DNA of 59,722 bases, from assembly GCA_964536835.1 (NCBI GenBank), contig CAZIAZ010000010.1:1-59722 (forward strand). Reading direction: 5' to 3'. Shown piece by piece: positions 23,793 through 32,879 of the stretch. The DNA is from DAONFI01 sp035403485 (GTDB lineage: Bacteria > Planctomycetota > Phycisphaerae > SM23-33). Position 1 is the stretch's first letter; every line of letters starts with the position of its first letter. A program made the translations under genes and the position numbers. The notes under the pieces were generated by a model. It was not told the origin of the DNA, made no database searches, and was given only the letters and a program-made list of their open reading frames with translations.

Positions 23793-25852
23793 CCGTTCTC
23801 CACCAGCAGATAGACGATATTCATCGCGGGGATGGGCTGATGTATCTTCCACCGTTGCGAGCCGTCGGGAAGAACCGTCGGAAAATAAACGTTCAAATCA
23901 ACCCGTTGGCCCTGCGAGTCTATCATCTTCACACGTTTTGCCGCACCGGCGTCCATGTCGCCGACGCGAATAACCACTTCCGCCACATCGTCAAGCGTCG
24001 TGTTGAGCAGTGCGATGAATTCACCCTGCCGGCATCTGTTGCGATAAACGCGCATCGGGCTGGTCACCGCCATCGCATATCGCGACTTTCCGCCGCCCAA
24101 TTCCCACAGCAGTTCCTGCCACAGCGTCTTGCGGTAGATGTTAAAATATCCCATGTAATAATTCTGCCGGCCCAGCGGATACGCCGTCGATACCACCACG
24201 CCGCCGAGCGAATTCCGATACGTCACCAAGCCGTCACAGACATGGCGCCCCTCAGCAGTTTTTATTTCGGTTCGCATCTTCCCGCCGACAGACGCATCGA
24301 GCAGCAGAATTTTATCGCTACAGCTCCGTGCCGCCATACGCGGGCAATCCACGCCGTAAAGCTCCCTGCCGCCGTCTGTTATTTCCTCGTAAGCGTAACC
24401 CGCGTCATTGTTTGCCCAGCCGCGCGTTTTTATTCCCAAATATTCGCCGAATCCTCGCTGTTGCAGAATCTCAATGCTGGCGGCATCGAGCACAAGTACC
24501 CCGCCAAGCAGTTTTTTAATATCTTCGTCGCTGAACGCACGCAGCGTCTGGTCACATGCAAATACCGCTCTGCCTGTTGTGTCGGTTACTTTATCCCTGA
24601 AACCAAAATTGATTCCCAGAATGTAAAGAGTGTTAGCCCAATCCAGTGAACAACTGTTCGACGCAACCGGATCGTAACGGCGAAGCAGCACCTCTTCCGG
24701 CGAAAAGAGCATAACTGCGCCGGCGGCAGTCGCGTCGTCAAGGCCAAATTCGCAAATGACGTTCAGCCGCTTTTTTATCGACGCGAGCATTTTGCCGAAA
24801 CCGGCATCAAGCGATATACCATTGCCCATCATGTCGTAGTGACTTATCGTAACACCGGCAGCCCCGTAACAGACGCTTTCCAGGCATTCCATCGCCGAAT
24901 ATCGTTTCGACTTGGAATATATTCCATTTCGCGTCGAACTTTCCAGCCCTGGATAAACCTCGATAGGCCGCTTCAGATTCGTCAGCATACGCCGCGTAAC
25001 GGCAGGATTGGCGACGATTGCCGGCATCTCCGTATGCGGCGGGAGGTACGGCTGAGTCAGGAACGCAGGCTCAAAACCGAACGCAGCCTGAATCGACGGC
25101 CAGTCGCGATGTTCAATGCTATGGATATCCGGCATGGAACTCATCAGTGCAAGTCGCGTTTGAGGGCTGGCCTTTTTAACTGCGTCACGAAGCATGGCGA
25201 CCGGTTCAGTCGTACTCTGCCGCCACAGGTCAAACCATATTTTTCGCCACGGATGAATTTCACCGTCTGCAAGAATCGCGGAAATCACTTCATCCCGCGT
25301 AACTGACGAACGGCCTACCGCGTCAGCGAATCGTTTAAGGTGCAAGTCACAAAAACAGCCGCAGCTACTACCCGTATCGGGTTCAAAATTATCCAGACGC
25401 CAGTCGTTCTCAATCCAGATTGCAGCCGGCTGGATTTCGGCGGCTAAATATGAGAATGTCCGGCACAAATATTTTCGCCAATTCTCGCAAAGCGGACATG
25501 CGGCCATTTTTGCAATTCCGCCGGTTTCGTTAACCATGAGCGTAAAATTCTGTTCCGGTTTTAACCGGCAGCCGCCGGCGACGTGAAATGTGGTCGTCCA
25601 GGGATTTTTTATGCTCAAGGCAATGCCATGCGAATCGAGAGATTGTTTCACACCCCTGCACACATCCACCCACGGTTTCAACTCTTCAATCGAAGGATAG
25701 CCGGCAGCAAGTTCACCAGCTCCAAAAAGCAGCATGACCTCTTCTATTTTCGACTCGACGCAAAATTCCGTCAGTTCCGCAATTCTGTCCTGCGGTGCAT
25801 GTTCAGGGCATATCACATAGCGCAAAACATACCGAAAATTTCCAGCCGACAT
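23789..25852 (-). CDS. Large TIM-barrel protein, glycoside-hydrolase-like
   Basis: 687 residues without a signal peptide. Residues about 10-390 look like a TIM barrel (segments IEEVMLLFGAGEL, AAIWIENDWRLDNF, RLALMSSMPDIHS and AGVTISHYDMMGNG), with a Cys-rich patch CGCFCDLHL near 164-172. About 400-560 resembles the glutamine-amidotransferase-like trimerisation domain of beta-galactosidase-like enzymes (LLGGVLVLDAASIEIL). A beta-rich C-terminus (FIALLNTTLDDVAEVVIRV) follows. WIENDW might hold a catalytic Glu, but the pair cannot be fixed. It overlaps a glycosyltransferase gene by 4 bp, which supports a carbohydrate role. Function unproven. Confidence 0.6.
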   Translation of the reverse strand: MSAGNFRYVLRYVICPEHAPQDRIAELTEFCVESKIEEVMLLFGAGELAAGYPSIEELKPWVDVCRGVKQSLDSHGIALSIKNPWTTTFHVAGGCRLKPEQNFTLMVNETGGIAKMAACPLCENWRKYLCRTFSYLAAEIQPAAIWIENDWRLDNFEPDTGSSCGCFCDLHLKRFADAVGRSSVTRDEVISAILADGEIHPWRKIWFDLWRQSTTEPVAMLRDAVKKASPQTRLALMSSMPDIHSIEHRDWPSIQAAFGFEPAFLTQPYLPPHTEMPAIVANPAVTRRMLTNLKRPIEVYPGLESSTRNGIYSKSKRYSAMECLESVCYGAAGVTISHYDMMGNGISLDAGFGKMLASIKKRLNVICEFGLDDATAAGAVMLFSPEEVLLRRYDPVASNSCSLDWANTLYILGINFGFRDKVTDTTGRAVFACDQTLRAFSDEDIKKLLGGVLVLDAASIEILQQRGFGEYLGIKTRGWANNDAGYAYEEITDGGRELYGVDCPRMAARSCSDKILLLDASVGGKMRTEIKTAEGRHVCDGLVTYRNSLGGVVVSTAYPLGRQNYYMGYFNIYRKTLWQELLWELGGGKSRYAMAVTSPMRVYRNRCRQGEFIALLNTTLDDVAEVVIRVGDMDAGAAKRVKMIDSQGQRVDLNVYFPTVLPDGSQRWKIHQPIPAMNIVYLLVENG

Positions 25853-25994
25853 TTTTTTAAAAATTCTCCCAACGTCGTTTTGTTTTTATACTGATTCCCG
25901 AAAATTCTCAATTTTTCCAAAACAACTGTTATCAGATACCTGAAAGTTAAAAATTTTCAGAGAGCCACCGCTCCGTCTGAACAACGCCGACATC

Positions 25995-27578
25995 CTACTT
26001 GGCGTAGTCCACGCATCGAACTTCCCTTATGAGCGTAACGCGTACTTCACCAGGGTATTCCATTTCATCTTCAACCTTTTTGGCGATGTCGTGGGCGATT
26101 TTTTGCGTCAAGCGGTCGTCGACGTTTTCAGGGTCTACGATTACCCGCACTTCACGGCCAGCTTGAATGGCGTATGCGCCCTTGACGCCTTCAAAACTGG
26201 TGGCGATGCCTTCGAGTTTTTCGAGGCGTTGTACGTAACGCTCAAGGCTCTCGCGTCTTGCGCCGGGCCGCGAAGCGCTGACTGCGTCGGCGGCGAGTAC
26301 GATGGGCGTATAGACGCTGGTGGCTTCCACGTCGCCGTGATGAGCGGCGGCAGCGTTGACGACTTCGTCGCGTTCGCCGTAGCGTTTGAGGAGTTCTGCT
26401 CCAATTTCAGGATGGCCGCCTTCGACTTCGTGGTCGACGGCTTTGCCGATATCGTGCAGCAGGCCGGCTCTGCGGGCAAGTTTGCCGTTAAGGCCGAGCT
26501 GGTCGGCAATCACCTGCGAGAGGTACGCCACCTCCATCGAATGCTGCAAAACGTTCTGGCCGTAACTGGTGCGGAAGTGCAGCCGGCCCAGCAGTTCGGT
26601 AAGTTTGGGATGAAGGCCGCCGACGTTGGCTTCAAGCTGGGCGGCTTTGCCGGCATTGAGAATTTCCTTCTGCACGTCTTTCTGAACGTTAGCCACCACT
26701 TCCTCGATGCGGGTCGGATGAATGCGGCCGTCCTGAATCAACCGCTCAAGACTCCGGCGGGCAACCTCGCGACGAACCGGGTCAAACGACGAACATACCA
26801 CCACGCCAGGGGTATCATCCACGATTACATCCACGCCGGTAGCTTTTTCAAATGCGCGAATATTACGGCCTTCACGGCCAATCACGCGACCCTTCATGTC
26901 GTCGGATGGAATGTCGACGGCGGAAACGGTATGGTCACTGGACTGTTCAGAGGCATAACGCTGGATGGCTTGCAGAATTATCTCGCGGGCTTCGACTTCA
27001 CTGTTCTCGCGGGCTTCGGCAAGTTTTTTCTCAACAATGGCCGCCTTCTCCTGTTCCAGCTCCTTGTCCAGCTGAGCAAAAAGCTGTGTTTTCGCCTCTT
27101 CATGCGTAAGGTTCGCAATCTTCATCAACTGCGACTTCTGCTGCGCTATGAGGTCATTGTAATGGCGATCCTTGGCGACAAGGGCTTTTTCCTTTTCAGT
27201 GATGGCTCGCTCGCTGTTGGCTATCATACGTTCCTTGGCAGAAAGCGTGTTCATCTTCTGGTCAATGGTGTCTTCCCGCTTGGCAAGCCGTTTTTCTTCA
27301 ACCCTGAGTTCCTTCCTGGTATCTTCCGTCTCGCGGTCAAACTGTTCGCGACGCTGGAGGAACTCACTTTTGGCGCCGGCTTGAGCCTGAGCAAGAATTT
27401 TCTGGGCTTCCGCCTGAGCGGCGGTTTTGGCGGCGGCAAGTTCGTTTTCCACATTCTTGCGGCGAAGATGTGCCGTATATGATTTGAGAATGTATACCAC
27501 TATCCCGCCGACGATGAATCCGCCAGCAAGACAACCTATAAGCAATCCCATGTCCATCTGACCTGATATGGCAGCCAT
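25995..27578 (-). CDS. rny: Ribonuclease Y
   Basis: 527 residues, full family layout: an N-terminal transmembrane helix (about 5-32), a long charged coiled coil (about 35-200), a KH domain with the GREGRN loop (near 225-245) and an HD domain with HDIGKAVDHE (near 370). RNase Y is a membrane-bound endoribonuclease that initiates mRNA decay in bacteria lacking RNase E as the main enzyme. The start is ATG at 27578, with AAAGGA six bases upstream; an in-frame codon 15 bases earlier lies before that site. It stands alone with about 1 kb of non-coding DNA upstream. Confidence 0.95.
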   Translation of the reverse strand: MAAISGQMDMGLLIGCLAGGFIVGGIVVYILKSYTAHLRRKNVENELAAAKTAAQAEAQKILAQAQAGAKSEFLQRREQFDRETEDTRKELRVEEKRLAKREDTIDQKMNTLSAKERMIANSERAITEKEKALVAKDRHYNDLIAQQKSQLMKIANLTHEEAKTQLFAQLDKELEQEKAAIVEKKLAEARENSEVEAREIILQAIQRYASEQSSDHTVSAVDIPSDDMKGRVIGREGRNIRAFEKATGVDVIVDDTPGVVVCSSFDPVRREVARRSLERLIQDGRIHPTRIEEVVANVQKDVQKEILNAGKAAQLEANVGGLHPKLTELLGRLHFRTSYGQNVLQHSMEVAYLSQVIADQLGLNGKLARRAGLLHDIGKAVDHEVEGGHPEIGAELLKRYGERDEVVNAAAAHHGDVEATSVYTPIVLAADAVSASRPGARRESLERYVQRLEKLEGIATSFEGVKGAYAIQAGREVRVIVDPENVDDRLTQKIAHDIAKKVEDEMEYPGEVRVTLIREVRCVDYAK

Positions 27579-27761
27579 AAAAAATCCTTTCACCTCTTAT
27601 CGGGGTACAAAAGGATGACCCATCAAAGCGACGAAAGGAAGTCGGACTTTTTATTATTAATTGTATAACCCCATGCAGCCAAAGACACGCGCAAAAAGCC
27701 GCAAAAGATTATTACTGCCGTTATTGCATGAAGTTACAAAATCCAAATGTCGTAAATTATA

Positions 27762-27804
27762 ACCGGAAAGTTTTTATACGTATATACGCAAACTTTTACC
27801 CGGT
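27762..27804. repeat. Nested inverted repeat upstream of rny
   Basis: Outer arms ACCGG/CCGGT and inner arms AAAGTTT/AAACTTT flank a core containing the palindrome ATACGTAT. The structure lies about 190 bases upstream of the rny start codon. It could be an RNA hairpin in the leader or an operator; RNase Y leaders are not known to me to have this form. Confidence 0.45.
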
Positions 27805-28343
27805 ATCGGTTCAAGGCGGGTATTCACGTCCTTTACATAAAATTTTCAAAATCACGGAATTTTAAAAATTTCATCATTCAGGCGTCCCTGCCAGATTTTT
27901 CGCCCACAAAGGGCAGCAGCAGAATGCCGCAAGACATCCGGACTCAAAATAAAATCTATGCTCCTGCAATAACAGGAATTAATCGGTGTTCCACCGCAAC
28001 TGTTCCTTATAAGTAATTCTGCAATTAATATCGTACCCGTATAGGGCGAACATGCTGCATCGGCCAAATCAGCCGGAACACCGCTAGCCCGACGACCTGA
28101 CTCGCAAAACAACAGGCCATCGTAAAAAAACTTACAACATGCACCGAATCGTACCTTAAACGACCGGCATCTTACCGTGCTAATCTTAACATTCAGGGCA
28201 GCTGTAAAGCAAGTTTTTTCACCTTATTTTTGGAATATCTCCCACAATTCCATATTCATAAGATAAACGTCAGGCAAAACGCCCACAATTATCATAATTG
28301 TCTTAAAAACAAGATGTTAGAGAACCACGCCGAATATACATAT

Positions 28344-28372
28344 AAAAAAAGCCCGGCTAAGCGTGCCGGGCT
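28344..28372 (-). terminator. Rho-independent terminator downstream of the ACT-like gene
   Basis: AGCCCGGC and GCCGGGCT arms (8 bp, perfect) around a 7-base loop are followed on the minus strand by seven T residues. The nearest upstream minus-strand gene ends 237 bases away at 28609, so the transcript would carry the intergenic repeat in its 3' untranslated region. Confidence 0.85.
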
Positions 28373-28438
28373 CAACCCGGAAAGGTCCTTTCTCCTCGTG
28401 CCTTCCCATATCGCAGTGAATTTCTACGGATTTTAACC

Positions 28439-28543
28439 CGCAGCATCATATTTATCAGGTTGTCGTCTGTCCGCCTGGCGGCAGATACTTCCATTTACGG
28501 TTTTTCCCAAAAAAACCATAAAATTACGAAAGACATATTAAAA
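28439..28543. repeat. Intergenic repeat of about 100 bp, copy 1
   Basis: It matches 48857-48954 over its length with small gaps: both begin CGCAGCATCAT, contain TTTATCAGG, a CCGCCTG block, CATTTACGG and AAAATTACG, and end near ACAT plus AAAAA. Both copies lie just downstream of a minus-strand gene or RNA. It encodes no protein. Confidence 0.7.
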
Positions 28544-28608
28544 ACCCCTTCATATGAATAGGTATTTTATAGCAGCCGTCATAATGGAAGTCTAAATTTT
28601 CGCAATCT

Positions 28609-28878
28609 TCAATCCGTATGTTTAAAAACCATGGACTGCACCTCAATGCCGTCAAGAGCATTCAGTTTATCAGCCATCTGACGAATGCCTTCATCAGGGC
28701 CAACCATTTCAAGGATAAGCAAGCCGTTTTTGCCGCTTTTGCCGGCTTCGTCTATCTCGTGCAGCCCCAAACGCGTCTTGACCTGATTGCCGTGTTGCGT
28801 AAGTATACGCTGTACCTCCAATGCGTCTTTTAACCTATCCGTGATGTGAACCCCTAAAATAGTGTGTTTTTCGAACAT
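28609..28878 (-). CDS. Small ACT-like (TM1266-type) protein
   Basis: 89 residues with a ferredoxin-like beta-alpha-beta pattern: ILGVHITDRLKDALEVQRILTQHG, then TRLGLHEI, a strand LLILEMVG and a second helix before a closing strand GIEVQSMVF. This resembles the TM1266 group, found beside [FeFe]-hydrogenase maturation genes and annotated as a putative regulator. No hydrogenase or maturation gene is in the window, so that role is unsupported here. It is monocistronic, with a terminator 237 bases downstream. Confidence 0.6.
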   Translation of the reverse strand: MFEKHTILGVHITDRLKDALEVQRILTQHGNQVKTRLGLHEIDEAGKSGKNGLLILEMVGPDEGIRQMADKLNALDGIEVQSMVFKHTD

Positions 28879-29144
28879 TTACAGTCTCCTGAAAAAAGTT
28901 GAATATTTTAACCACGCATTATTGTAAGCACAAAACCAAGTGTCCTCAATAAAAAATCTATCAAATCTGCCGCCTGTTTTTGCAGTTTTAACGGCGGCTG
29001 CCTGAAATTCCATTGATAATGTTAGCCCTTATTTTGCAATATTGCTTTGGATTTCCGTATTTTTCATATATTCTAGTAATTTATTGTCAAAGAGTACGAC
29101 TTTTTAATCATCCACAGAGGATATAATAAACGGTAGGATAATCT

Positions 29145-29579
29145 ATGCGCACGCAAAACGTAAACAAAAAGGGTTTCACTTTGGCGGAGGTTCTCATTGC
29201 CTCCCTTATCGCCGGTTTATGTCTTGCCGGCGCCATGACAGCTATCAGCAGTAACGTGCAGCTTACCATTCAAAGCGAAGAGATGTCGCAGGCGGTTTTC
29301 CTGGCTCAGGAGATACGCGAATGGTCGTTAAACATTTCATTCGCATCCATTTCGACGATGGCCATGTCAAGCGTTTCGCCAAAAGATAGCGAAGGCGAGA
29401 CTCTGGCTGGCTATAACGGCTGGACGGAAACCATAACTGTAACTTATGTAAACCCTTCGACGCTTGCAGATTCGGCGAGTGTTACTACTATGGCCAAGGT
29501 GGGAGTTACGCTTCAACTCAATGGGAAAACCGTTTTCGCCACCAGTTGGCTGGTGGCTGATTTCACAGGGGACACGTAA
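29145..29579 (+). CDS. Minor pilin / pseudopilin, PilV- or GspI-like
   Basis: 144 residues. A class-III signal peptide is plain: basic leader ending KKG, then FTLAEVLIASLIAGLCLAGAMTAIS with Glu at +5 of the mature protein. Prepilin peptidase would cut after the Gly. The short globular part is Ser/Thr-rich. GGTAGGA precedes the ATG. First gene of a four-gene minor-pilin operon: its stop codon shares one base with the next start (TAATG). No pilus motor, secretin or peptidase gene is in the window, so whether the products prime a type IV pilus or a type II secretion pseudopilus cannot be told. Confidence 0.85.
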   Translation: MRTQNVNKKGFTLAEVLIASLIAGLCLAGAMTAISSNVQLTIQSEEMSQAVFLAQEIREWSLNISFASISTMAMSSVSPKDSEGETLAGYNGWTETITVTYVNPSTLADSASVTTMAKVGVTLQLNGKTVFATSWLVADFTGDT

Positions 29580-30934
29580 TGCGGCAAAAGAGGATAAAAA
29601 ATCGCGGCGTCGCCTTGGTAATGGCGATTATACTCATGGCGATGCTCATGGCTGTGATGCTTATTCTGACGGCAGCCTCTCAGAAGGACATCGCCAAAAC
29701 CGTCAACCAGCAGCAGCTGTTCAACTCCAGGCTTGCCGCGGAAAGCGGTTTTGCGTTCATGCGACATAACATAGAGGAATGCGAGCTGTCATCGTCTAGT
29801 TCAATGGAAACTGTGCTCGACGGGCTGTATTCGTATCTTTCAACCACCATAGGCTCGGTAAGCAGAGTCGGCACAGCGATAAAAGTGGCGGCTCGCAACA
29901 TGCCGACCGGCAGCTTCGAGGCGACAATCGCCAAATACGATGATGATGAACTCGTACTCTCCGTAACAGGAGCTTACGGCAGCACAACCCGAACGCTTAC
30001 GTTAAACTACGCCTGCGACGCCGGCAGCAGAAGTCCGATATTCGACTATGGCTTCTCATCGCGCGGCACATTGAAAATGTCCGGCAGTTGCGTAATTATC
30101 GGCAAAAACGATTCCTCGGAAGCCAACGTTTATATGGCAAACATGGACAGTGACAAGATAATAAGCCTTTCAGGCGTCTGCTGCATAGGCGGCAAGGTTT
30201 TTGCAACCAATCCTGATGCCTACGTCAATGCAGCCTACTCATGTTCCGTCGACGGCCTTTATAGGGAAAACATTCCAAACTCAGTCTACACCGGCGTTGA
30301 TGAAATCGAACTGCCGACCATCGATATCACCCAGTTCACAAACGGGGTATCGTTCACTGACATAACATCATCGTCAACGACGTCGGGCATAGTGAATCTC
30401 AGCAACATAAGGATTAAAGCCGGCACAAATCCGCACTTCTCCGGCGACGTCGACATCACCGGCGTAATTTACATTGAATCGCCGAACAAGGTGACCTTCT
30501 CCGGTGATGTGAACCTCACAGGCGTCATAGTAGCCGACAAGGGCACGAGTGACAGCAGCTGCGCCATAAACATCTCCGGCGGCGTCAAAATCCACAGCCC
30601 ATCGGAACTGCCGGACGAAGAAAAATACAGTAACATCCGCAACCAGATAGGCACATCGATATTGGCGGAGGGATTTTCCGTGACTTTTTCAGGAAATAAC
30701 GAATCGGTCGACGGCACAATGGCTGCCGATACTTTTTCGTTTTCAGGTTACGGGTACATGAACGTCAAGGGCGGCATAATATGCTATAAAGACGGCGAAG
30801 TCGTAAACCTCTCCGGTAATCAGACAATTATCATAGACAGGTCGGACGGCATAACGACTCCGCCAGGTTTCACCGGCGGTTCGACTACAGTACTTGCGCC
30901 TGAATCTTCGACATATGTGGATTCCGGCTCGTAA
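29579..30934 (+). CDS. PilX/GspK-like protein with long beta-rich domain, paralogue 1
   Basis: 451 residues. The N-terminus is a prepilin-type helix without Glu+5 (NRGVALVMAIILMAMLMAVMLIL split by the basic leader), as in PilX/GspK tip proteins, followed by the helix KTVNQQQLFNSRLAAESGFAFMR. From about residue 150 on, repeated short strands with SG turns (KMSGSCVIIG, ITGVIYIESPNKVTFSG, NLTGVIVADKG, TFSFSGYGYMNVKGGIICY) suggest a right-handed beta-solenoid. It is overlapped by the PilV-like gene and followed 11 bases later by a paralogue. Probably a pilus-tip or surface adhesin; the role is inferred. Confidence 0.8.
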   Translation: MRQKRIKNRGVALVMAIILMAMLMAVMLILTAASQKDIAKTVNQQQLFNSRLAAESGFAFMRHNIEECELSSSSSMETVLDGLYSYLSTTIGSVSRVGTAIKVAARNMPTGSFEATIAKYDDDELVLSVTGAYGSTTRTLTLNYACDAGSRSPIFDYGFSSRGTLKMSGSCVIIGKNDSSEANVYMANMDSDKIISLSGVCCIGGKVFATNPDAYVNAAYSCSVDGLYRENIPNSVYTGVDEIELPTIDITQFTNGVSFTDITSSSTTSGIVNLSNIRIKAGTNPHFSGDVDITGVIYIESPNKVTFSGDVNLTGVIVADKGTSDSSCAINISGGVKIHSPSELPDEEKYSNIRNQIGTSILAEGFSVTFSGNNESVDGTMAADTFSFSGYGYMNVKGGIICYKDGEVVNLSGNQTIIIDRSDGITTPPGFTGGSTTVLAPESSTYVDSGS

Positions 30935-30945
30935 CAGAGGCAATC

Positions 30946-32304
30946 ATGACTAGCTTATCCGCAAAAAAACGTAATCGCGGCGTGGCAATGATTATGGCCA
31001 TAGTGCTTATGACGTTGCTTATGGCTGTAATGCTGGTGCTTTTCGGCTCATCAAGGAAAGATATCACAAAAACAATCAATCAGCAGTCGCAATTTAATGC
31101 ACGTCTGGCGGCGGAAAGCGGCATGGCGTTCATGCGGCGACATATTGAGGACTGCGAACTATATTCGGCTCCTACCGTTTCAGAGACGCTTACTGGCCTT
31201 TACAATTTTCTGCTTTCCGACATCGGCAGCGTAACCAGAACCACCAATACCATAACGGTGTCTTCCCGTACGCTGCCGACTGGATATTTTACCGCCAGGA
31301 TAGCCACCGATACGACCAATGAGTTCAAACTTACAGTGACCGGTACATACGGCACTACTACACGAGTGATTACGCTGGGCTATAATCGCGATGCCGGCAG
31401 CAGAAGTCCGATATTCGATTACGGTTTTTCATCGCAAGGCGCACTGCGGATGACCGGCGTAAGCACCATAACCGGCAAGAACGACCCGTCGGAATCAAAA
31501 GTGTTCATGGCTAGCGGAATAACCGATGAAATTATCAAACTTATGGGCACGGCAACCATCGGCGGCGACGTTTTTTCCGTTAATCCTGATTCATACATAA
31601 CCGACGCCGGCACTAACTGTTCGGTCGGCGGCGCATACGGCTCGGCCATAAGCGACCATCTTTACAACGGCGTAGACAACATTCCTCTGCCGACTATCGA
31701 CATAACGCCTTTCCTTAGCGGCGTTTCGTTTACATCTGTAACATCGTCTACCAACACTTCGGGGGTAACTCTTAGCAACATACAGGTAAAAGCCGGCACA
31801 AATCCCAATTTTTCCGGCTGCACCATAAATGGCGTAATATATATAGAAGCTCCCAACAAGGTCACATTCAGCGGCCAGAGCTACATTACCGGCGTAATCG
31901 TGACCCAACAGGGAACAAGTGATTCAAGCAGCGTAATAAGTTTTACGGGCGGCGGTTATATAAGCAGTCCGGAAAATCTGCCGGATACAGCCGCCTACAG
32001 CACCGTGCGAAGCCTGCCTGGCACGGCGTTATTAGCCCCAGGTTTTTCAGTAAAATTCACCGGCAATATGAGCGCGATGAGCGGCACAATGGCGGCGGAC
32101 AATTTTTCTTTTTCCGGCTCCGGCTCTATGGATGTAAAAGGTTCGATAATATGTTATAAAGATGGAGAAATGGTCACCATAACCGGTTCACAGACAATTC
32201 TCATAGATAAATCCGGTGACCAGTCCACGCCGCCCGGCTTTACCGGCGGCACACTTACCGTCCTGGCACCGAAAGCGTCGTCTTTGACGGACATCGGTTC
32301 GTGA
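30946..32304 (+). CDS. PilX/GspK-like protein with long beta-rich domain, paralogue 2
   Basis: 452 residues, co-linear with the preceding protein along its whole length: the same prepilin start (NRGVAMIMAIVLM), the same INQQSQFNARLAAESGMAFMR helix, the shared GSRSPIFDYGFSS motif and the same TPPGFTGG ending. By eye about half the residues agree, so this is a tandem gene duplication that has diverged, not a recent copy. Unlike paralogue 1, the variable central strands differ in sequence. The start ATG lies 11 bases after the previous stop. Two tip-like proteins in one operon could alternate or form a heterodimer. Confidence 0.8.
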   Translation: MTSLSAKKRNRGVAMIMAIVLMTLLMAVMLVLFGSSRKDITKTINQQSQFNARLAAESGMAFMRRHIEDCELYSAPTVSETLTGLYNFLLSDIGSVTRTTNTITVSSRTLPTGYFTARIATDTTNEFKLTVTGTYGTTTRVITLGYNRDAGSRSPIFDYGFSSQGALRMTGVSTITGKNDPSESKVFMASGITDEIIKLMGTATIGGDVFSVNPDSYITDAGTNCSVGGAYGSAISDHLYNGVDNIPLPTIDITPFLSGVSFTSVTSSTNTSGVTLSNIQVKAGTNPNFSGCTINGVIYIEAPNKVTFSGQSYITGVIVTQQGTSDSSSVISFTGGGYISSPENLPDTAAYSTVRSLPGTALLAPGFSVKFTGNMSAMSGTMAADNFSFSGSGSMDVKGSIICYKDGEMVTITGSQTILIDKSGDQSTPPGFTGGTLTVLAPKASSLTDIGS

Positions 32305-32321
32305 TTTTTGTTTGAAAGTAA

Positions 32322-32815
32322 ATGAAATTTTTTATTAAAAAAACCGCGGCTTTACGCTCATTGAGCTTCTTATCGGCATAATTATGACTGCGATGTTAAT
32401 GTCTGCTATTTCCATCGTCATAGCGACCGGCATGAAGGGTTATGAAATAAGCAACAACGCAACGGAACAGACGCAGCTCATCCGCAACACGCTGGAGCGT
32501 ATTTCACGCGAAATACGTTCCGCCGACGAAGTTACCTGGAACGGCACTACGCTGGTGATAAATCCAGGTTCATCACAGATAACTTACACCATCAGCAGCA
32601 GTCAGCTTTTATATACCAAAAGCGGCAGTTCCGTATCATTGCTGGGGCCGGACGACGGCATAACCGTGACAAACATGACTGCCGCAGTAAGCGCCAACGC
32701 CGATGCCCCCACCAAAACACTTCTTGTAAAAGTTACGCTGAATATGACGGATTTGTCGGGCAATGATATTTCCATGAACATTTCCGCCTCTCCTCGCAAA
32801 AACCTCATCAATTAA
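32322..32815 (+). CDS. PilW-like minor pilin, leader separated by an A7 frameshift
   Basis: A leader starting at ATG 32322 reads MKFFIKK, then runs out of frame. After a tract of seven A (32337-32343) the other frame continues NRGFTLIELLIGIIMTAM, a perfect class-III prepilin motif with Glu+5, and stays open to 32815. One extra A would join them into a normal protein of about 164 residues. The downstream frame alone has no start codon before 32384, inside the hydrophobic helix, which would give an unexportable product. This may be an assembly error, a phase-variable tract, or ribosomal or transcriptional slippage on the A-run. The gene closes the minor-pilin operon. Confidence 0.75.
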
Positions 32816-32879
32816 TTGGAACTCCCGTCGCTTTTTGGTAGAATATCTCTCTAATTTTAACCGTACAGGAGAACACTAT

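Larger units (their letters stand above)
27594..28608. other. 1-kb intergenic region upstream of rny
   Basis: No gene is supported; an 86-codon minus-strand ORF at 27852-28112 has no ribosome-binding site or recognisable motif. The region contains a nested inverted repeat (27762-27804), a terminator (28344-28372), a TTCTACGG-type hairpin fragment (28422-28444) and one copy of the 100-bp intergenic repeat (28439-28543). Confidence 0.6.

Noticed and set aside
27852..28112. 86-codon minus-strand ORF upstream of rny
   Set aside because: No ribosome-binding site, odd Cys/Ser-rich composition, crosses unconserved-looking intergenic DNA.
32816..32879. SAH riboswitch before ahcY
   Set aside because: Only 64 bases are available, and no conserved SAH-riboswitch core or pairing was seen.
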